A stretch of DNA of 64,000 nt from Merluccius polli (Eukaryota; Chordata; Actinopteri; Gadiformes; Merlucciidae). The stretch lies in assembly GCA_030340625.1 (NCBI GenBank), contig JAOPHQ010002323.1, forward strand, positions 1 through 64,000, in the 5' to 3' direction. The first letter of the stretch is position 1, and each line of letters begins with the position of its first letter. A program made the position numbers and the translations under genes. Under the pieces are notes generated by a model, which made no database searches, was not told where the DNA came from, and was given only the letters and a program-made list of their open reading frames with translations. This document shows, piece by piece, positions 33,330 through 46,902 of this stretch.

Positions 33330-36300
33330 ACGTTTCCTTCCGGGTTAGAGCAACGCCGGCGTCTGGTCTGTTGATTGCCACTTCTGTCCCGGACCGTGTC
33401 CACCGTTTATTTTATTTTTATTTTCCGTTTTATTTTCCGTTCCCAGTGTCCTCGTCTTTCTGTTGTTTTCTCGATTCCGTGCGTCTCCACTTCATTCATG
33501 CTTTTGCACCGCTCCGCCCCATTCATCTGCTCTCGCTGCACGGACTATTAGCTATGTTAGCCAGCTAGCTAACAGCTAGCTTACCTCACCAATTTGGACT
33601 TATCCGTCTCCCGGCCTTGATTACCGCTTGCTCCGGACCCGGGTGAGTGCGCTTGTGTGTCTGTGGTGGTGATTGCATCAACCCGGACTGACCCGCTGCG
33701 TCCCGCACCAACAACACCAGCCCCGCTGTTTGGTTAACCGGCCGGCGTTCTCGGGGGAGCCTCCACTCCCCGCTAGCTCGTCGGCCGTGGCCTAGCTGTT
33801 CGCCGACATGGAACAGCGGGGTTTTACGGCCGCCCGGGTTCGGTCTGGGGAAGCCCATACCACCCACCTCACCAACGTCGCCACCCGGTCCATTGCTGCT
33901 TCCACACATCTCACTGCCCACCAGCTTTTAGCCAAACTGCTCCTAGCCTCTGCAAGCATACTACCCGGACTACTCTCAGCTGCTCTTACATTTCATCTCC
34001 TCTGCAGACCATCACTCCCACTACTCCAGGCTCCTACTCCACCAACATCCCCCACACTCAACTACACTGCAGCTGAACTTCATCGTCTCAACAATAACCA
34101 CCGTCTTCCTCCTGCTGCTGCCACCGCAGCCTCCAAAGCTGGGATCCTCCGCCGCCGCCGCTACATCCACCGTGGCTCCGGTCTCTCCCCCAACCGACGC
34201 TCCCCTGAGGGCTCACCCATCCCCTCACTCTGGTCTGCTTCTCGCCCCCCCCTCACCCCCACCTCCCACACTGCCAACCCCAACAACCTCCGCCCCCTCC
34301 CTCCTGCTCCCCCATCCATCTCCCTCGCACTGCTAAATTGTCGCTCCCTCTCCAACAAATCACCCATCATATCTGAGCTGCTACTGGACAATAACACTGA
34401 CCTATTCCTCCTCTGTGAAACATGGCAACAGCCCCTGGACTTCTACGCTCTCAATCAAGCCACTCCCTCCAACTACAGCTACATCGCCAAACCCCGCCTC
34501 TCCAGGCGAGGGGGAGGTGTTGCCGCTCTCCATAAACTATCTCTACCCATCACTGAATTGAATCTCAACCTCCCATCTATCTCATCCTTCGAATACCTCG
34601 CCTTCTCCCTCCCCAACTCTATTACCTCTGTTCTCATTTACCGTCCCCCAAAGCCACACCCCTCTTTTCTCTCAGAACTCTCGGAACTCCTCACCATTGC
34701 ATCCTCTCTCTCCTCCCGCCTCCTACTCACCGGTGACTTCAACATCCACATCGATCAGCCCACTGCCCCACTGACTTCTGATTTCCTCTCTCTCCTGGAC
34801 TGTTTTCATCTAACCCAACACATCAACTTCCCCACCCACACCAAAGGCCACACCCTCGACTTAGTCTGTTCCTCCTTCCTACCCATATACAACCCCCATC
34901 CTCTCCCCTTCCCACTATCTGATCATCTCTGCATCCTCTTCTCTGCCCCCCTCCCCTCGCCTCATAATCCCAAAAAATGCTCCATCTCCTACCGCAACAT
35001 CAAGGCAGTCAACCCACTCACGCTCTCCCAGCTCATATCCTCCGCCTTTCCCCCTGACTCCGCCCCATCTTCTCCTGATGACTACGCCACCATGCTCAAC
35101 ACCACCCTCTCTGACGCCCTGGACTCCCTTGCCCCCTGGAAAACTTCATCTGTCTCATTCACCAACTCTGCCCCTTGGTACACCCCGGAACTCCGCTCCA
35201 TGAAACAAACTGGCCGTCAACTTGAACGCCTCTACAAAAAAACCCACCTCACCGTCCACGCCGAAGCCTTCAAACAACACATCTCCTCCTACCGTGACGC
35301 TCTCCATGCTGCCAAATCCGCCCACTACTAATCCCTCATCAACAGCACCAACCGGAACCCCCGCACCCTGTTCTCCACCGTCAACAAGCTACTCCAGCCA
35401 CCGGCCATCATCCCACCCTCCTCCCCGACCTCTGCAACTCCTTCCTCCTCGCCTTCAACAACAAAATCTCCCAAATCAACAGCTCCCTGACTGCCACCGT
35501 CAGCAACTCCTCCTCCCCCACCTCTCCTCCCTCACCATACCTACCCCCCTTCCCTGACCTCCCCCCCTTCCCTCCTCTCACTGACTTCTCCCCTGTCGAC
35601 TCCTCCCACATCCTCGACATCATCACCACATCCAAGACAACAACCTGCTCTCTTGACCCCCTCCCAACAACCCTAACCAAGGCCTGCCTCCCTGTCCTCC
35701 TCCCTCACCTCACCACCCTCTTCAACCAGTCTCTATCCCTTGGTCACTTTCCCACTGCCTACAAACTCGCCTCCATCACCCCCATCCTCAAAAAGCCCAC
35801 CCTTGACCCAGCCAACCTCTCCAACTACCGCCCCATCTCCAACCTCCCGTTCCTCTCCAAAACCCTTGAACGCATCATTGCCGCCCAACTCCACACCCAT
35901 CTCCAGTCCAATAACCTCTACGAACCCCTCCAGTCTGGATTCCGCCCACTCCACAGCACCGAAACCGCCCTTGTCAAAGTCATAAACGATCTCCTCACCT
36001 CTGCTGACTCCGGTGCCCTCAACATCCTGTTACTCCTCGACCTCAGCGCAGCCTTTGACACTGTGAACCACTCCATCCTCCATCCTCCTTCCTCCACCCT
36101 GTTGGCTGCGCCAACAGGGTGTTGAGGGCACTGCACTCGACTGGCTCACCTCCTACCTCACCAACAGGCAACAGTTCGTCTCCCTCTCTGGTCACACATC
36201 CACCCTCTCCCCAGTCACACAGGGGGTCCCGCAATGGCTCAGTCCTCGGACCCCTCCTCTTCATCTGTTACCTCTTCCCCCTTGGTCACATCATCCGCTC

Positions 36301-37346
36301 ACTCAACCTGGACTTCCACTGTTACGCCGACGACACCCAGATATACATCAGCACCAAATCCACCCAAAACCCTCCCCTCACCCACATCGAAACCTCCGTC
36401 GCTACAATAAAATCATGGCTGGCCCACAACTTCCTCCAACTCAACAGCGAAAAAACAGAGCTCCTCCTCATAGGCACCAAATCCACCCTCAACAAAACCG
36501 GACCCATCTCACTCACCATCGGCACCTCGACCATCACACCCTCCCCCCTGGCACGCAATCTCGGCGTTATCCTGGACCCCACCCTATCCTTTGATCCCCA
36601 CGTCAGCTCCATCGTCAAGACCTCTTACTTCCACCTCCGCCGCATCGCTAAAATCAGACACTGCCTCTCCCCCCCTGCTGCTGAATCCCTCATCCACGCC
36701 TTCATCTCCTCCCGTCTCGACTACTGCAACTCCCTCCTCACTGGCATCACCTCTCATTCCCTCCATAGACTACAACTGGTCCAGAACTCTGCTGCCCGCC
36801 TCCTTACCCACACCCGGTCCCGTGAACACATCACTCCCATTCTCCACTCTCTCCACTGGCTCCCCATCAAACAGCGCATCACTTTCAAGATACTCCTCCT
36901 CACCTTTAAAGCCCTCCACCACCTAGCCCCCCCCTACCTGTCTGACCTCCTCGTCCCCCACCGCCCCACCGTGCCCTCCGATCCTCCTCCACTCTCTCCC
37001 TCACACTACCCAGATCTAAACTCAAATCCTTCGGCGACAGAGCCTTCTCCCGCACAGCACCCCGACTCTGGAACTCTCTCCCCCAACCTGTCCGCGACTC
37101 ACCCTCACTCCTCACATTCAAATCCCGTCTGAAAACCTTCCTCTTCTCCCAAGCCTACGATCTCTCCTACCCATAACTGCTGTCCTGTCCCCCCCCCCCC
37201 CCCGTATTCCACCCCATCCCCTTGCCCTTGTTGTCACCCCCCCCCCCCCCCCCCCCCCCCCCCCGTTTGTCTCTTCGCCCTCTTGTATGCGTCCTTGGGT
37301 CATTGACAGGCACAATAGAAATTCTATGTATTATTATTATTATTAC
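33330..37346 (+). mobile_element. L2-clade LINE, near full length, plus strand
   Basis: It starts with a GC-rich 5' region (about 33330-33800), then an ORF with apurinic-type endonuclease and L2-type reverse transcriptase. The 3' UTR carries two poly(C) runs (about 37190-37203 and 37239-37264) and a (TAT)n end at about 37325-37346, the short-repeat tail usual in L2. The 5' edge is approximate and no target-site duplication was found. The coding strand is strongly C-rich. Confidence 0.85.
33808..37170 (+). pseudogene. L2 ORF: endonuclease and reverse transcriptase, broken
   Basis: The first open part (33808-35331) holds the endonuclease: ALLNCRSLSNK, LCETWQQP, RRGGGVAALHK, TGDFNIHID near residue 308 and LSDHLCIL. 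A TAA at 35329 ends it where a Tyr or Ser codon is expected. The RT region continues in shifted frames: ITPILKKPTLDP, NYRPISNLPFLSK, LLLDLSAAFDTV. A gap/frameshift near 36100-36235 follows. Then in 36119-37132 come GSVLGPLLFICYLFPLG, FHCYADDTQIY with the YADD site, FLQLNSEKTELL and the C-terminal block LHSLHWLPIKQRI. At least three lesions, so inactive. Confidence 0.88.
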
Positions 37347-37760
37347 CTTATTTATTGAAAAGTATCGGTATCGGTATCAATATCGGCGATACTGGCCCAT
37401 ATTTACTAAAATATGGTTGCTTCCGCGAAGTCCATTAATTTATGTTAATGGATACCTCGAAGGGCATTATCCCGCTTATACCATGGTCACTTGCCAAAGA
37501 AAATAAATTAAGACCATTAATTAATATTTGCATGCGTTTTACAATCAAAATATAAAGTTTTGGGGTAAGTTTTTCACAAGCCATAATTTAGTTTCCCTGG
37601 TAACGCCTGAGGGTCTGACTAATACCTGGAACAATCATTACCCTCCCGTAAGGTTCTTATGCAACGGAAACGTAGTTCACTCCTCCAGTAAATAGGACGG
37701 ACCTTATTCTAGTCCGCTCAGCTATGAGCCAGAGAGCTAACGTTATGCATTGTACATCAG
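37347..37760. other. Repeat debris including a fold-back family motif
   Basis: No gene. It contains TATCGGTATCGG repeats. At 37466-37486 it holds the reverse complement of the arm of the fold-back at 60033-60053 (21 of 21 bases; core ATTATCCCGCTTATACC). A small inverted repeat CCATTAATTTATGTTAATGG is at about 37432-37451. Confidence 0.6.
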
Positions 37761-38196
37761 GAATCGCGACGGTCTATAGTTTCAACATAAAGTGTACATA
37801 TTTATAATTCGAAATTCGTCCCAGCCTTTATACCACAGATACTATAGGGTCTATAGCATATAACCGCGTTTTCTGATTACAGTTTAATGCATTTTTCACA
37901 ATTTACCAGCTGTCGTTTTGACGACTAATCACCGCGCCATTCGTTTCAATGGGAATCGCGACGGCCTATACTTTCAACATAAAGTGTACATATTTATAAT
38001 TTGAAATTTGTCCCAGCCTTTATACCACAGATACTATAGGGTCTATAGCATATAACCGCGTTTTCTGATTACAGTTTAATGCATTTTTCACAATTTACCA
38101 GCTGTCGTTTTGACGACTAATCACCGCGCCATTCGTTTCAATGGGAATCGCAACGGTCTATACTTTCAACATAAAGTGTACATATTTATAATTTAA

Positions 38197-39722
38197 AGGA
38201 GCTATATGTAAGAAATGTACTCAAAGTAATCATAAAATGACCCTAATATGTCACTAGACATTGAGGAATCATGTTAATTTCAAGTATTTATGTCAGACAT
38301 AATAGTAGTCCAGCCAGAATATTTAATTTCAAACGCAATATTTCTGTGCCAGGAAAACTGTTTTGTTTTCATTTTGTGTTTTGGTCTGTTGCGCCACCTT
38401 CTGCCTAGCTTCCAATCGCGAAGTCAGTACTGTATCGTGATCCGGGTTGCCAGATAGGCTGAGCTGCAGCCATTTACTGTATAAGGAAGGCTGCAGCTAC
38501 AAATGTTTCGGGTCAGAAATGTCTGACGTTACTAAATGCATTCGTGAACATGTTTACATTGCACTATTAGCCTACCAAATATATTTTAGTTGGGTAATGA
38601 AAATGGTCCATGTTTCCACTGGAGTGAACTATTGCAGTATATCTTTAGAATTATATTTGGCTTATCGCCATTATTCAGTTTTTGCTAGAAAAACATGTTT
38701 GAAGCGAATCATTGCGTCGTTGCCTCATGGGCGTTTTCACGAAGTCAGTATCGTTTGCTCAATGACTGTATGTAAGGATTTCACACCATTGAGGGTGCCA
38801 TTTACTGCACACCGACTGCAGTGTGGATGATAATAAAACAGCGGTCAGAGCTGGCGTGTGTGTCCGTTGGGGGCTGCTCTATTCGGACACATTACTATGA
38901 AGCCCCGGTGACGGTGTGGGAGTGCGGATGATAATAAAACAGCGGTAACAGCAAGTGTGTGTGTCCGAGAGGGCTGCTCTATTCGGACACATTACTATGA
39001 AGCCCCGGTGATGGTCTGGAACTGTGGATGATAATAAAACAGCGGTAACATCATGTGTGTGTGTCTGAGAGTGCTGCTCTATTCGGACACATTACTATGA
39101 AGCCCCGGTGATGGTCTGGATGTGTTGGATGATAATAAAACAAGCGGTAACAGCATGTGTGTGTGTCCGAGAGGGCTGCCCTTCTCGGGCTACTGTAGTG
39201 CAAAGGCCCGGTGTGTGTGGAAGTGTGGATGATAATAAAACAGCGGTAACAGCAAGTGTGTGTGTCCGAGAGGGCTGCTCTATTCGGACACATTACTATG
39301 AAGCCCCGGTGATGGTCTGGAAGTGTGGATGATAATAAAACAAGCGGTAACAGCATGTGTGTGTGTCCGAGAGGGCTGCTCTATTTGGACACATTACTAT
39401 GAAGCCCCGGTGACGGTGATGCAGTTGGTCAATATTATCAGGGATCTATGCAAGGCAAGTGTATTTGTATAGCACACTTCATACACAGAGGCAATTCTAT
39501 GTTCTTTACCTAAATAAAAGCAAAGAACAGTATGTAAAACACTTGTCATGGTTGCTCCTTCTAGTAGACGCAGTGTTGTGTTGAGTAATCCGGGAACGGG
39601 GAATCTGGCAACCGCTACTCTGGGGGGGGGGAGGGGGAGGGAGTACCACGCTGTACAGTATTTACAACGTGGTTGCAATAACAGTTTTGGCCAGAGAGGG
39701 CGCAATCCTACATATAGCTCCT
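38197..39722. mobile_element. Non-autonomous TTAA-flanked DNA transposon
   Basis: It lies between TTAA copies (38193-38196 and 39723-39726) inside a repeat unit whose uninterrupted copies show the empty site. Including the TTAA context, TTTAAAGGAGCTATATGTA at the left is the exact reverse complement of the right end. No transposase is seen; the 127-codon frame at 38447-38830 has no recognisable domain. TTAA duplication is known for piggyBac and Kolobok elements. The ends look unlike the usual CCY start of piggyBac, so Kolobok-like is a guess. Confidence 0.82.
38820..39420. repeat. About 100-bp minisatellite inside the TTAA element
   Basis: Six units built on GATGATAATAAAACAGCGGT, GTGTGTGTCCGAGAGGGCTG and ACATTACTATGAAGCCCCGG. 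Confidence 0.9.
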
Positions 39723-39842
39723 TTAAAATGTGTCCCAGCCTTTATACCACAGATACTATAGGGTCTATACTATAGCATATAACCGCGTTTTCTGATTACA
39801 GTTTAATGCATTTTTCACAATTTACCAGCTCTCGTTTTGAAG

Positions 39843-40672
39843 GCTGAACAGACAATTTGACTGGAACTACTTAGTAGGTGTCCATATAGCAGGGATTAAT
39901 GGCCACCCTGCAGCCAATCAGAATCGAGTATTCCCTCTCCGTTGCCATGGTTACCATCTAGCGTTTGAGCCAGCGCAATAATCTAATAAAACTGTCATCA
40001 GGCAATTTGACCCGAACGTCTTTCCTAGGTGTACATTAACACTTTTTAACGTACACCCTCCAGCCAATCAGAATCGAGTATTCACCCTGACCACATGGAG
40101 GTAACCATGGCAACCGGTAAAACGTTTGTCTTTCTGCAGTCATGCTGCGCGCGCATCCGCCGTGTTGATAAACAAATAATCCCCCTATAAGACAGAGTTA
40201 TTGTCCACTTCGCTAGGAGGGCAGAATTTAACTACAAGGTGAGAGATAGGTTAGGCATGTTTTCTTGTGGCCTAGCAAGGTGGTTACTTCACTTAAGCTT
40301 TATAATGTTAAGTTAAAAATAAAGGGACAATTTAACAATACAGCTCTGTGACCCACAACAATGTATTAATTGAAGTAAACAATACAGTACCTACTCGTAA
40401 ATAACCTCTATGTAACATCTTTACAATAACTAATATTTTCATATTTTGTAGTGATTTAACCCTAACTGTCTGGAGGGAAGAACAGGAGAGAGAGGACATC
40501 AGAATGCAGTACAGCAGGAATTGGAGGTGAACAGTTTAGGGAAAGAAAAGGTAGGCTGGATGTCTTTCCTTTCCAGTTATGTTACCCAAGGGTGGGGGGT
40601 TAGGTGTGCGCTCGTTTCGGTGCGTCGGTTGACGGGGTTTGCTTCACCAAAAATTTGGACCACCAGCCACCA

Positions 40673-40746
<74 letters not shown>

Positions 40747-41317
40747 TTATAAGTTATATACTGAAAACAAAATCAAAATTGGCATGTTTGCATAGGCTGT
40801 CAAACTGCTTTCGAATGCTGCAATTTCGGGTTATACATTCACATTCACTGTGATGTGTGGGCTGTTCGTAAAATGACGAGTCAGGGTGAGACGAGATACA
40901 ATCATCACGTGGTATTGTTGACCAATGGCAGGTAGTTGGGTTATGGGGGCAGGGGGGGGTGGACTAGATGGGCCGAGTACCTTGCTCATATTGCTGCGAT
41001 TATTGGGGGCTTCATTCCCGATCCGGCAATTCTGTCTGTGTGAACACATACATTTCGATTTTGGTAGAATATCAGTATTAAGAGCCTCCTATGTAGGCCT
41101 TCAAAATACTACACTGTTTTATGAAGCTTTAAGCGACCAGTTAATTTCTATATCGCTTCATCACGATTAAAACCTCAATGGACTTCATGTGCCTAGATCA
41201 GCAAGCCTGATAGTCAGTGGACATGATGGCATACGAAGAGACAGCACACTTGAAATAATTTATTCCATTTTAAATGCAATTCAAACTAAATGTAACAAAA
41301 TGGAATGAGATACATGT

Positions 41318-41383
<66 letters not shown>

Positions 41384-41739
41384 GGGATATATATGACTGC
41401 ACGTATATTATTTATATTTTTCAGATGTTAGCATTTTAACATGTTAAAATACTTTTGTAAATTGTATCAATAATATACAATTGGGTTTCATACAATGTTC
41501 CCAATTAAGTAAAGTGTCATTAGTGACAACATGACATTGAGGACAACATGACAGATTCTTAATCTGCTCACATTGTTTATTATTTCACAGTTATTGTTAT
41601 CCCACAGACCATTATAAAGATGTGACAGGTGGACACTAGGACCCGGCAGGCACTATCAGAGTGTATAAATAGGGGTCGCTCCATTTCACTAATTCCTGGT
41701 CATTACATTGTTCTAGGATTTCCACACTCATTGCAGATT
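39843..41739. other. Repeat debris, two (TA)n tracts, no gene
   Basis: The motif CAGCCAATCAGAATCGAGTA occurs at 39911 and 40061. Its reverse complement with one change lies at 59770-59792, so it belongs to a dispersed repeat. (TA)n tracts are at 40676-40744 and 41322-41374. Nothing else is recognised. Confidence 0.6.
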
Positions 41740-41957
41740 AATCTTGCATAAGTAACCAAGATTTAAACCATTGTGGTTTCATCTTGGTTACTAATGCACA
41801 TGTTGCGTCATTCATATGATGGTTCATTTGGATACATTCTTAAACATTTATATTCGCACTGATTAACTATGTCATTCCAACAGAAACATTCATATTCATT
41901 AATTCTCTGTCATTCTTATACATTCTCATACATTCATGTATGTATGAGAATGACAGA
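41740..41957. repeat. Left arm and centre of a long imperfect inverted repeat
   Basis: Reverse-complemented, this arm aligns with 57967-58135: GAATGACAGAGAAT, TAAGAATGTATC, CATATGAATGA and AGTAACCA occur in the same order. The centre is a 13-bp perfect hairpin, CATTCTCATACAT (41921-41933) against ATGTATGAGAATG (41940-41952). The right arm was split by the L2 and Harbinger insertions (pieces at 54840-54947 and 57967-58135). It could be a fold-back DNA transposon; no terminal motif was identified. Confidence 0.65.
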
Positions 41958-42118
41958 AAATCATTTAATAAATTTATAATAATACATTTTATTTATAATG
42001 CACTTTACATCAACTCAATGACCTCAAAGTGCTACAATGCACATAAAAGAAAAGGATAAAACTGCATGAAGTACTTTAAAACTAACAGAAACAAACATTA
42101 AGGGGAGCAGTGCCATGG

Positions 42119-42528
42119 TGTTAAGAATAAATAATAACATGTATCAACAGGCTGTAATATCTACACATAGCCACAAAGGAATAGAAATAAATATACAAGT
42201 TGTATTAACCGCACCTGGCCACCAGATGGTGGCACACATAATACACTGGGGGCGGGCGCTCAGCACTAGCCAATCAGAGCATAGTGTGCGTTATAGAGGC
42301 CACGCCTGCCCAGATACTACCAAACTACAGATCCGGGGGGAGGCGAGAAACCCTGGGCCTGCGTATCTGGACAGATACAGTATATCTGGCTACGGGTCGC
42401 TCCACGCGCGTGAATTTTACAATTCCTCTCCATTTGCTTGATAGATAATAGACCTAAAGCTAAACAAATAAAGTGAGTTAAAAGCGTTCCTGTGTCGGGG
42501 GCCTTCTTCCTCAATGAACATCACTACA
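42119..42528 (+). repeat. ERV 5' LTR
   Basis: 410 bp, TG...CA ends, with AATAAA at 42467-42472. Confidence 0.93.
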
Positions 42529-42531
42529 ATC

Positions 42532-42549
42532 TGGTGACCCCGACATGAT
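42532..42549 (+). promoter_or_regulatory. ERV primer binding site, tRNA-Trp type
   Basis: TGGTGACCCCGACATGAT lies three bases after the LTR and differs at one base from the complement of the vertebrate tRNA-Trp 3' end. A possible splice donor AAGGTAAGC lies downstream (GT at 42640). Confidence 0.8.
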
Positions 42550-44427
42550 GCAGATGAAGAGGCCTTGGACCGGGAGAAGCGGGGCCTCGTGGTAGCGCAC
42601 AACTCGCCATTTCTGTCACAAGACGGCCATTAAACCAAGGTAAGCAGTACCTATTGCCTGAGGCTGAAACTGCAAATAGTTAGCTATAGTGATATTAGGT
42701 GACAGAGGTGGCTAGTGTGTGTTGTTGTAAAGTTCTGTTATTCCGGTCCATAGTCGTTACAGTTAAGCCGACGTGAAAATGAACAGGCGCTCATAACTCT
42801 GATTGGGAATTAGTTAAATGATATTTTGTCGTCATTTTACGACTATATAGAGGAAGCAAATGGCTAGAATTGTATGATTCTTTTAAGGAACGGTTGAAGT
42901 CCGTATTATTTCATTAATTCTTTATGGAACGGTTGGAGTCCGTATTATTTTATTATTAATTCGTTGGATATACTGTGTTGGATTCGGATGTGTAGAAAAC
43001 TGGGAAACCAGTGGCGTGAGGAGGTCAATTGGGAACATATTGCTGGCAATATTTCATTCTCAAAGAGCTAAGCTAACTTGCATGAATCATAATACCTTTT
43101 GTGTGACTAACCCTGCATGTGCTAATGCTTGCTAGCTTTGCTACGGGACATCTTCGTTTTGTCTGCAGAGTATGGTACATGTGACTAAAGGAATCCCACC
43201 ACGTGGGAGCAGTTTATGGCCCTTTTGTTCTCCACTAGGATGATTGGGGGATGCTCACATTCCTGGGTCAGGAATCAGTTTTATGGCCCCACGTGTGGAG
43301 AGTAAACTTATCTTTCACTCTAACACAAGGACACACACGCATAGATGGACATATACACAGTATTAACTAGAAAGATATAAAGTGTGCTAATATCACAGGG
43401 AGCATAGACAAGATTACAAATCCCTGTAAGCCATATTGGGAGTTTACGCAGTACACCCCCACCCCTACCCCCACCCCGACCAAAACCCAACCTTTCCCCC
43501 TACCCCTCCCCCGATGACTGCCCCTGAAGAACTCCCTCGTGGGACAAAGGAAAATGGCGTTGGCCATTCTATTCACTTGGACGAGCAAGAAAATGAATGT
43601 GGTTCATTAGGCCTAAGGTTAATTTTAGTCTATGTCTGTTCTTTGCAAGGGCCTAGCGACGGACATGTGTGGGACTGTAACGAAGTAGTATGACGCGGTT
43701 ATAGACGCCATTACGTTGCGAGTGTGCTAAATAAGAGTGAATGAAGTTACTTGCACTCCTAGAGCTGCAAGGGGATAATTCGGTTTATTGATGGTCATTA
43801 CGTAATTATGAATGTTATTATCTAGACTTTTAAATTCATAAATAACTATGTTAACAGATGTCATTACTGCGATAAAAAGTGTTTTTGTGTGATTATTCTT
43901 AAGCATCAACTTGTCAGTAATATGAAGCAAGGTGTTCAAATTGACATTAACTCTTTGTTTTATTCTTTCCTTTATTTACATTTACACAAGAACCTTAAGC
44001 GAAGGAGGGGACCTCCATGGCCGGGAGGCTCCTTTCCAAAGAAATATCTTGAACATCTCTTTTTGTTTTTATTAATGATAAGAAATTACAAGGTTAACAA
44101 AGGAGGAAAGGAAAGTTGGACATGGCACAATGGGATGGGGACAGTAAGTGGTGATTCTTAAAACAGAAGGATTTATTTAGAAAGACAGAGGGAAGTAGAC
44201 AGAAGGATAGAAGAAGGGAAAGTGTAAGAAAAGTTAGAGAAAGTGAAACAAGGGAAAGAGAGAAATGTGGTCAAGAGAGAGAGGGACAGAGAGCAGAGAT
44301 AAAGCAGGGCAGCACTAGAGCTGCAAGAAGTACTGTAGATAAGGAGACCTAACAAACGAGGGAGGCAATACAGAGTTATGCAGGGGTTTACCCTATAATA
44401 GTAGTGGTAATAATAATAATAGTAATA

Positions 44428-44481
<54 letters not shown>

Positions 44482-46475
44482 GACATAATGGAACATAATA
44501 AAGAACACTGCGAACATTAGAACGGTTAAAGATCTGATGGGACATAGAAAGTACATAATGCAGAGGTCAACTATGTATTTATGTCTGTTATTTGTTTTTT
44601 GTTTCCTGTTGTTTTGTTTTCTTTGTGTATTTGTTTTATAAATGTGGGTAACAGTGTTTAAGTGTTTTGTGGGACAATTAGCAGACCAACAGCTCATTTA
44701 AGTTGGATACTATTCATCTAAATCAGAAGTTATCTCCTCTACCGCTCGTCCACAGTAGTCCAGGGGTCAACCAGCGCTGGGAACTGATACAGTTCAGGGA
44801 AATTTCCCCCTCACCAAATGAGTAGGGGGACCCGCCCTAAACGGACGCTGTGGGAGCGCGGTAGTTATGTCAAAACCTGATACGCAGTGTTGGGGTGTAA
44901 CAATTAAACAAGTCCATTTGTAGGTTGCTCAGTTTACCTCCATAATGTGGTGTCCATTGTCTTGTTTTTATGTACGATGTTTTGTTTTTGCTCAATGATG
45001 CTGACCGTTGCTAAGGCTATGATTCTTAGATGGGCCGGAGTGTTTTTACCTGGGGGACAAACACAGGTGCCATTGATAATTAGAGATGACTTGGACGATG
45101 ACAATGAGGAAATTGAGGTTGGTTTATTTGAGGTATACCCATTTTAAGTACTCAAAACTATTCAATGACTATGTGTGACTACATATATATTCAATTTTTA
45201 CTTCATTCACCATATTCACCTATTGTTTGACTCACCTTTGTATGCACGTTTGTTTTGATATAACTTTCACGTATGGTTTGAACTACTTAGAGTAGTAATG
45301 ATATAAGATCATTTAGGATTTGGACATGCCTGAGCTATAATTACATAATAGAAACAACTGTCTATATATTGTTTGTTATATTGTGTCAGATGTTTTTCTG
45401 CAAAGATACTGGTTGGTTCTGGTCTCTCTTCCCCTCAGGACAATGGAGGGGGGTCCATTAGGGAGAGGACAGTTGATCTGGGGCTCCTGCCCTAAATGGA
45501 CTCAGAGACTCATATCTGGACATTGAAATGGACTGCATACACGAAATGAACAGCAGGAACATTGCTTCCTGTTACCAGCGGTTGATAAGTTTCATACTAG
45601 GACGCAACATGGCTGAAAGTCTTATCTGAATGTGATGTGTTTTTACACTCTATATTTTCTATTTTCTTTTTGATTCTTTTAATGATTGATTATTTACAAG
45701 TGATTGGTGTTGAAAGATGTTAACACTCTGTAATGATGATTTGTTGTGCATTGACAGTGATTGGATTGCAGAGAAGTGCCTCATTCTGATTGGGGGTGAG
45801 ATCTTCTCTAGATTAGGAAACCGTCATGACACTCTTTTTTCATCTCCTAGAGGTGGTTTTCGACTGGATGATGGTAACCCGACCAGGACAGACCTCTCTT
45901 CAGCTGCTGAAAGGGTAACTGGAAAGAGCTCTTCCGGTGGGGTGAGACTAGCTCATGAATTTGGCCTTATTAGAACAATTGAATAAGTTTACCTAGTCTA
46001 AGAGTAAATTAAAATAATGTGGGCATAAGATTCAAAGGTAACGCTAGAAGACTAAAATAGTTGTTCCAAAAAGCTTGATAAACTAGGACCTAGAATCACT
46101 GTCATATATATTTTATGTTATCATCAATATATAAAGGTCAATACAAGCGGGAAGAATGAATGCAACATGCTTAACTTTGTGTTAGTTTTGCGTGACTTCT
46201 TCAAAGTCACGAGGGGGGAATATGGAGTGTATTTTCAAGGGGGGAATATTTTTGCATTTAGATTTTTTTGTTTTTTTGTTTTATTTGTTTAATTGTCGAA
46301 TTGGCTTAAGTCAAACACATGTTCTTTGAACATTTGCAATGACCTGGTTAAAGTAATCATTGGGAAATACTTCAGCAATCTGTTGGGAAAGGATCTAATG
46401 CACAAGCTAGATAGTTTATTGACATAGAAAATTGGGAATTACCTTGCAAACGCCAACGCCTAATGCTGTTATGCT
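42550..46475 (+). other. ERV interior, left part: no recognisable gene
   Basis: About 3.9 kb with only short frames lacking recognisable domains. A (TAA)n microsatellite sits at 44407-44480. A second polypurine-like run, CACGAGGGGGGAATATGG, is at about 46208-46225. Confidence 0.6.
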
Positions 46476-46539
46476 GTGTTTAATATCTTACTTGTTAGCT
46501 TTTTCCACCGCCGTGTCAAAAATACAGCGTCAACGCCAG

Positions 46540-46748
46540 GTGGTGCAGCAGTTACCCATCAAACAGCGGTTAGGTTTCATTCTCAGTCACAAGGAATGGT
46601 GGAAAGAGTGAACGGGACATTCAAGAAACTAACAACATTTCTGAGAAACAAAATTTCAGAGCCGAAGGACGAACCACCAACCAGGGTGGAGACAGGTGAC
46701 CAGGTGTACCTGAGAGTGTTCAGGGGACAGTGGAGTGCCCGGACTTGA
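46540..46748 (+). pseudogene. pol: Retroviral integrase fragment
   Basis: A short frame contains the segment around the catalytic glutamate of retroviral integrase (FHSQSQGMVERVNGTFK). After a gap it shows the C-terminal barrel start (GDQVYLRVFRGQW), ending at a stop at 46746. The preceding core with the first two acidic residues is not found. The segment is about 70 residues against roughly 400 for a full integrase, so it cannot be functional. It shows that the element derives from a retrovirus, not from the chromoviruses of this window. Confidence 0.75.
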
Positions 46749-46902
46749 TCAGGCTTGATTACATAGACTGGTACCTGATTTCCTGGAGTTTGGCACCTGT
46801 GTCTAGGAGGACATTGCACCTGATTTACTTGAATGTTGAATTATTAAATGGTTGTCATTACAATGCATTGTTTAAATTCGGATGTGTTATGCTGTTTTCC
46901 TA

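Larger units (their letters stand above)
37761..39842. repeat. 192-bp tandem repeat, about 2.5 units, interrupted
   Basis: Units begin GAATCGCGACGG at 37761 and 37953 and GAATCGCAACGG at 38145. The third is cut at 38196 by the TTAA-flanked element and resumes at 39727 (ATGTGTCCCAGCCTTTATAC) to about 39842. Each unit contains CTATAGGGTCTATAGCATAT and ends CATTCGTTTCAATGG. Confidence 0.92.

Noticed and set aside
38447..38830. 127-codon frame inside the TTAA element as a transposase candidate
   Set aside because: No acidic catalytic triad or other transposase motif is visible, and the element looks non-autonomous.
44173..44697. 174-codon minus-strand frame with a long tyrosine run
   Set aside because: The Tyr run is the (TAA)n microsatellite; no domain elsewhere.
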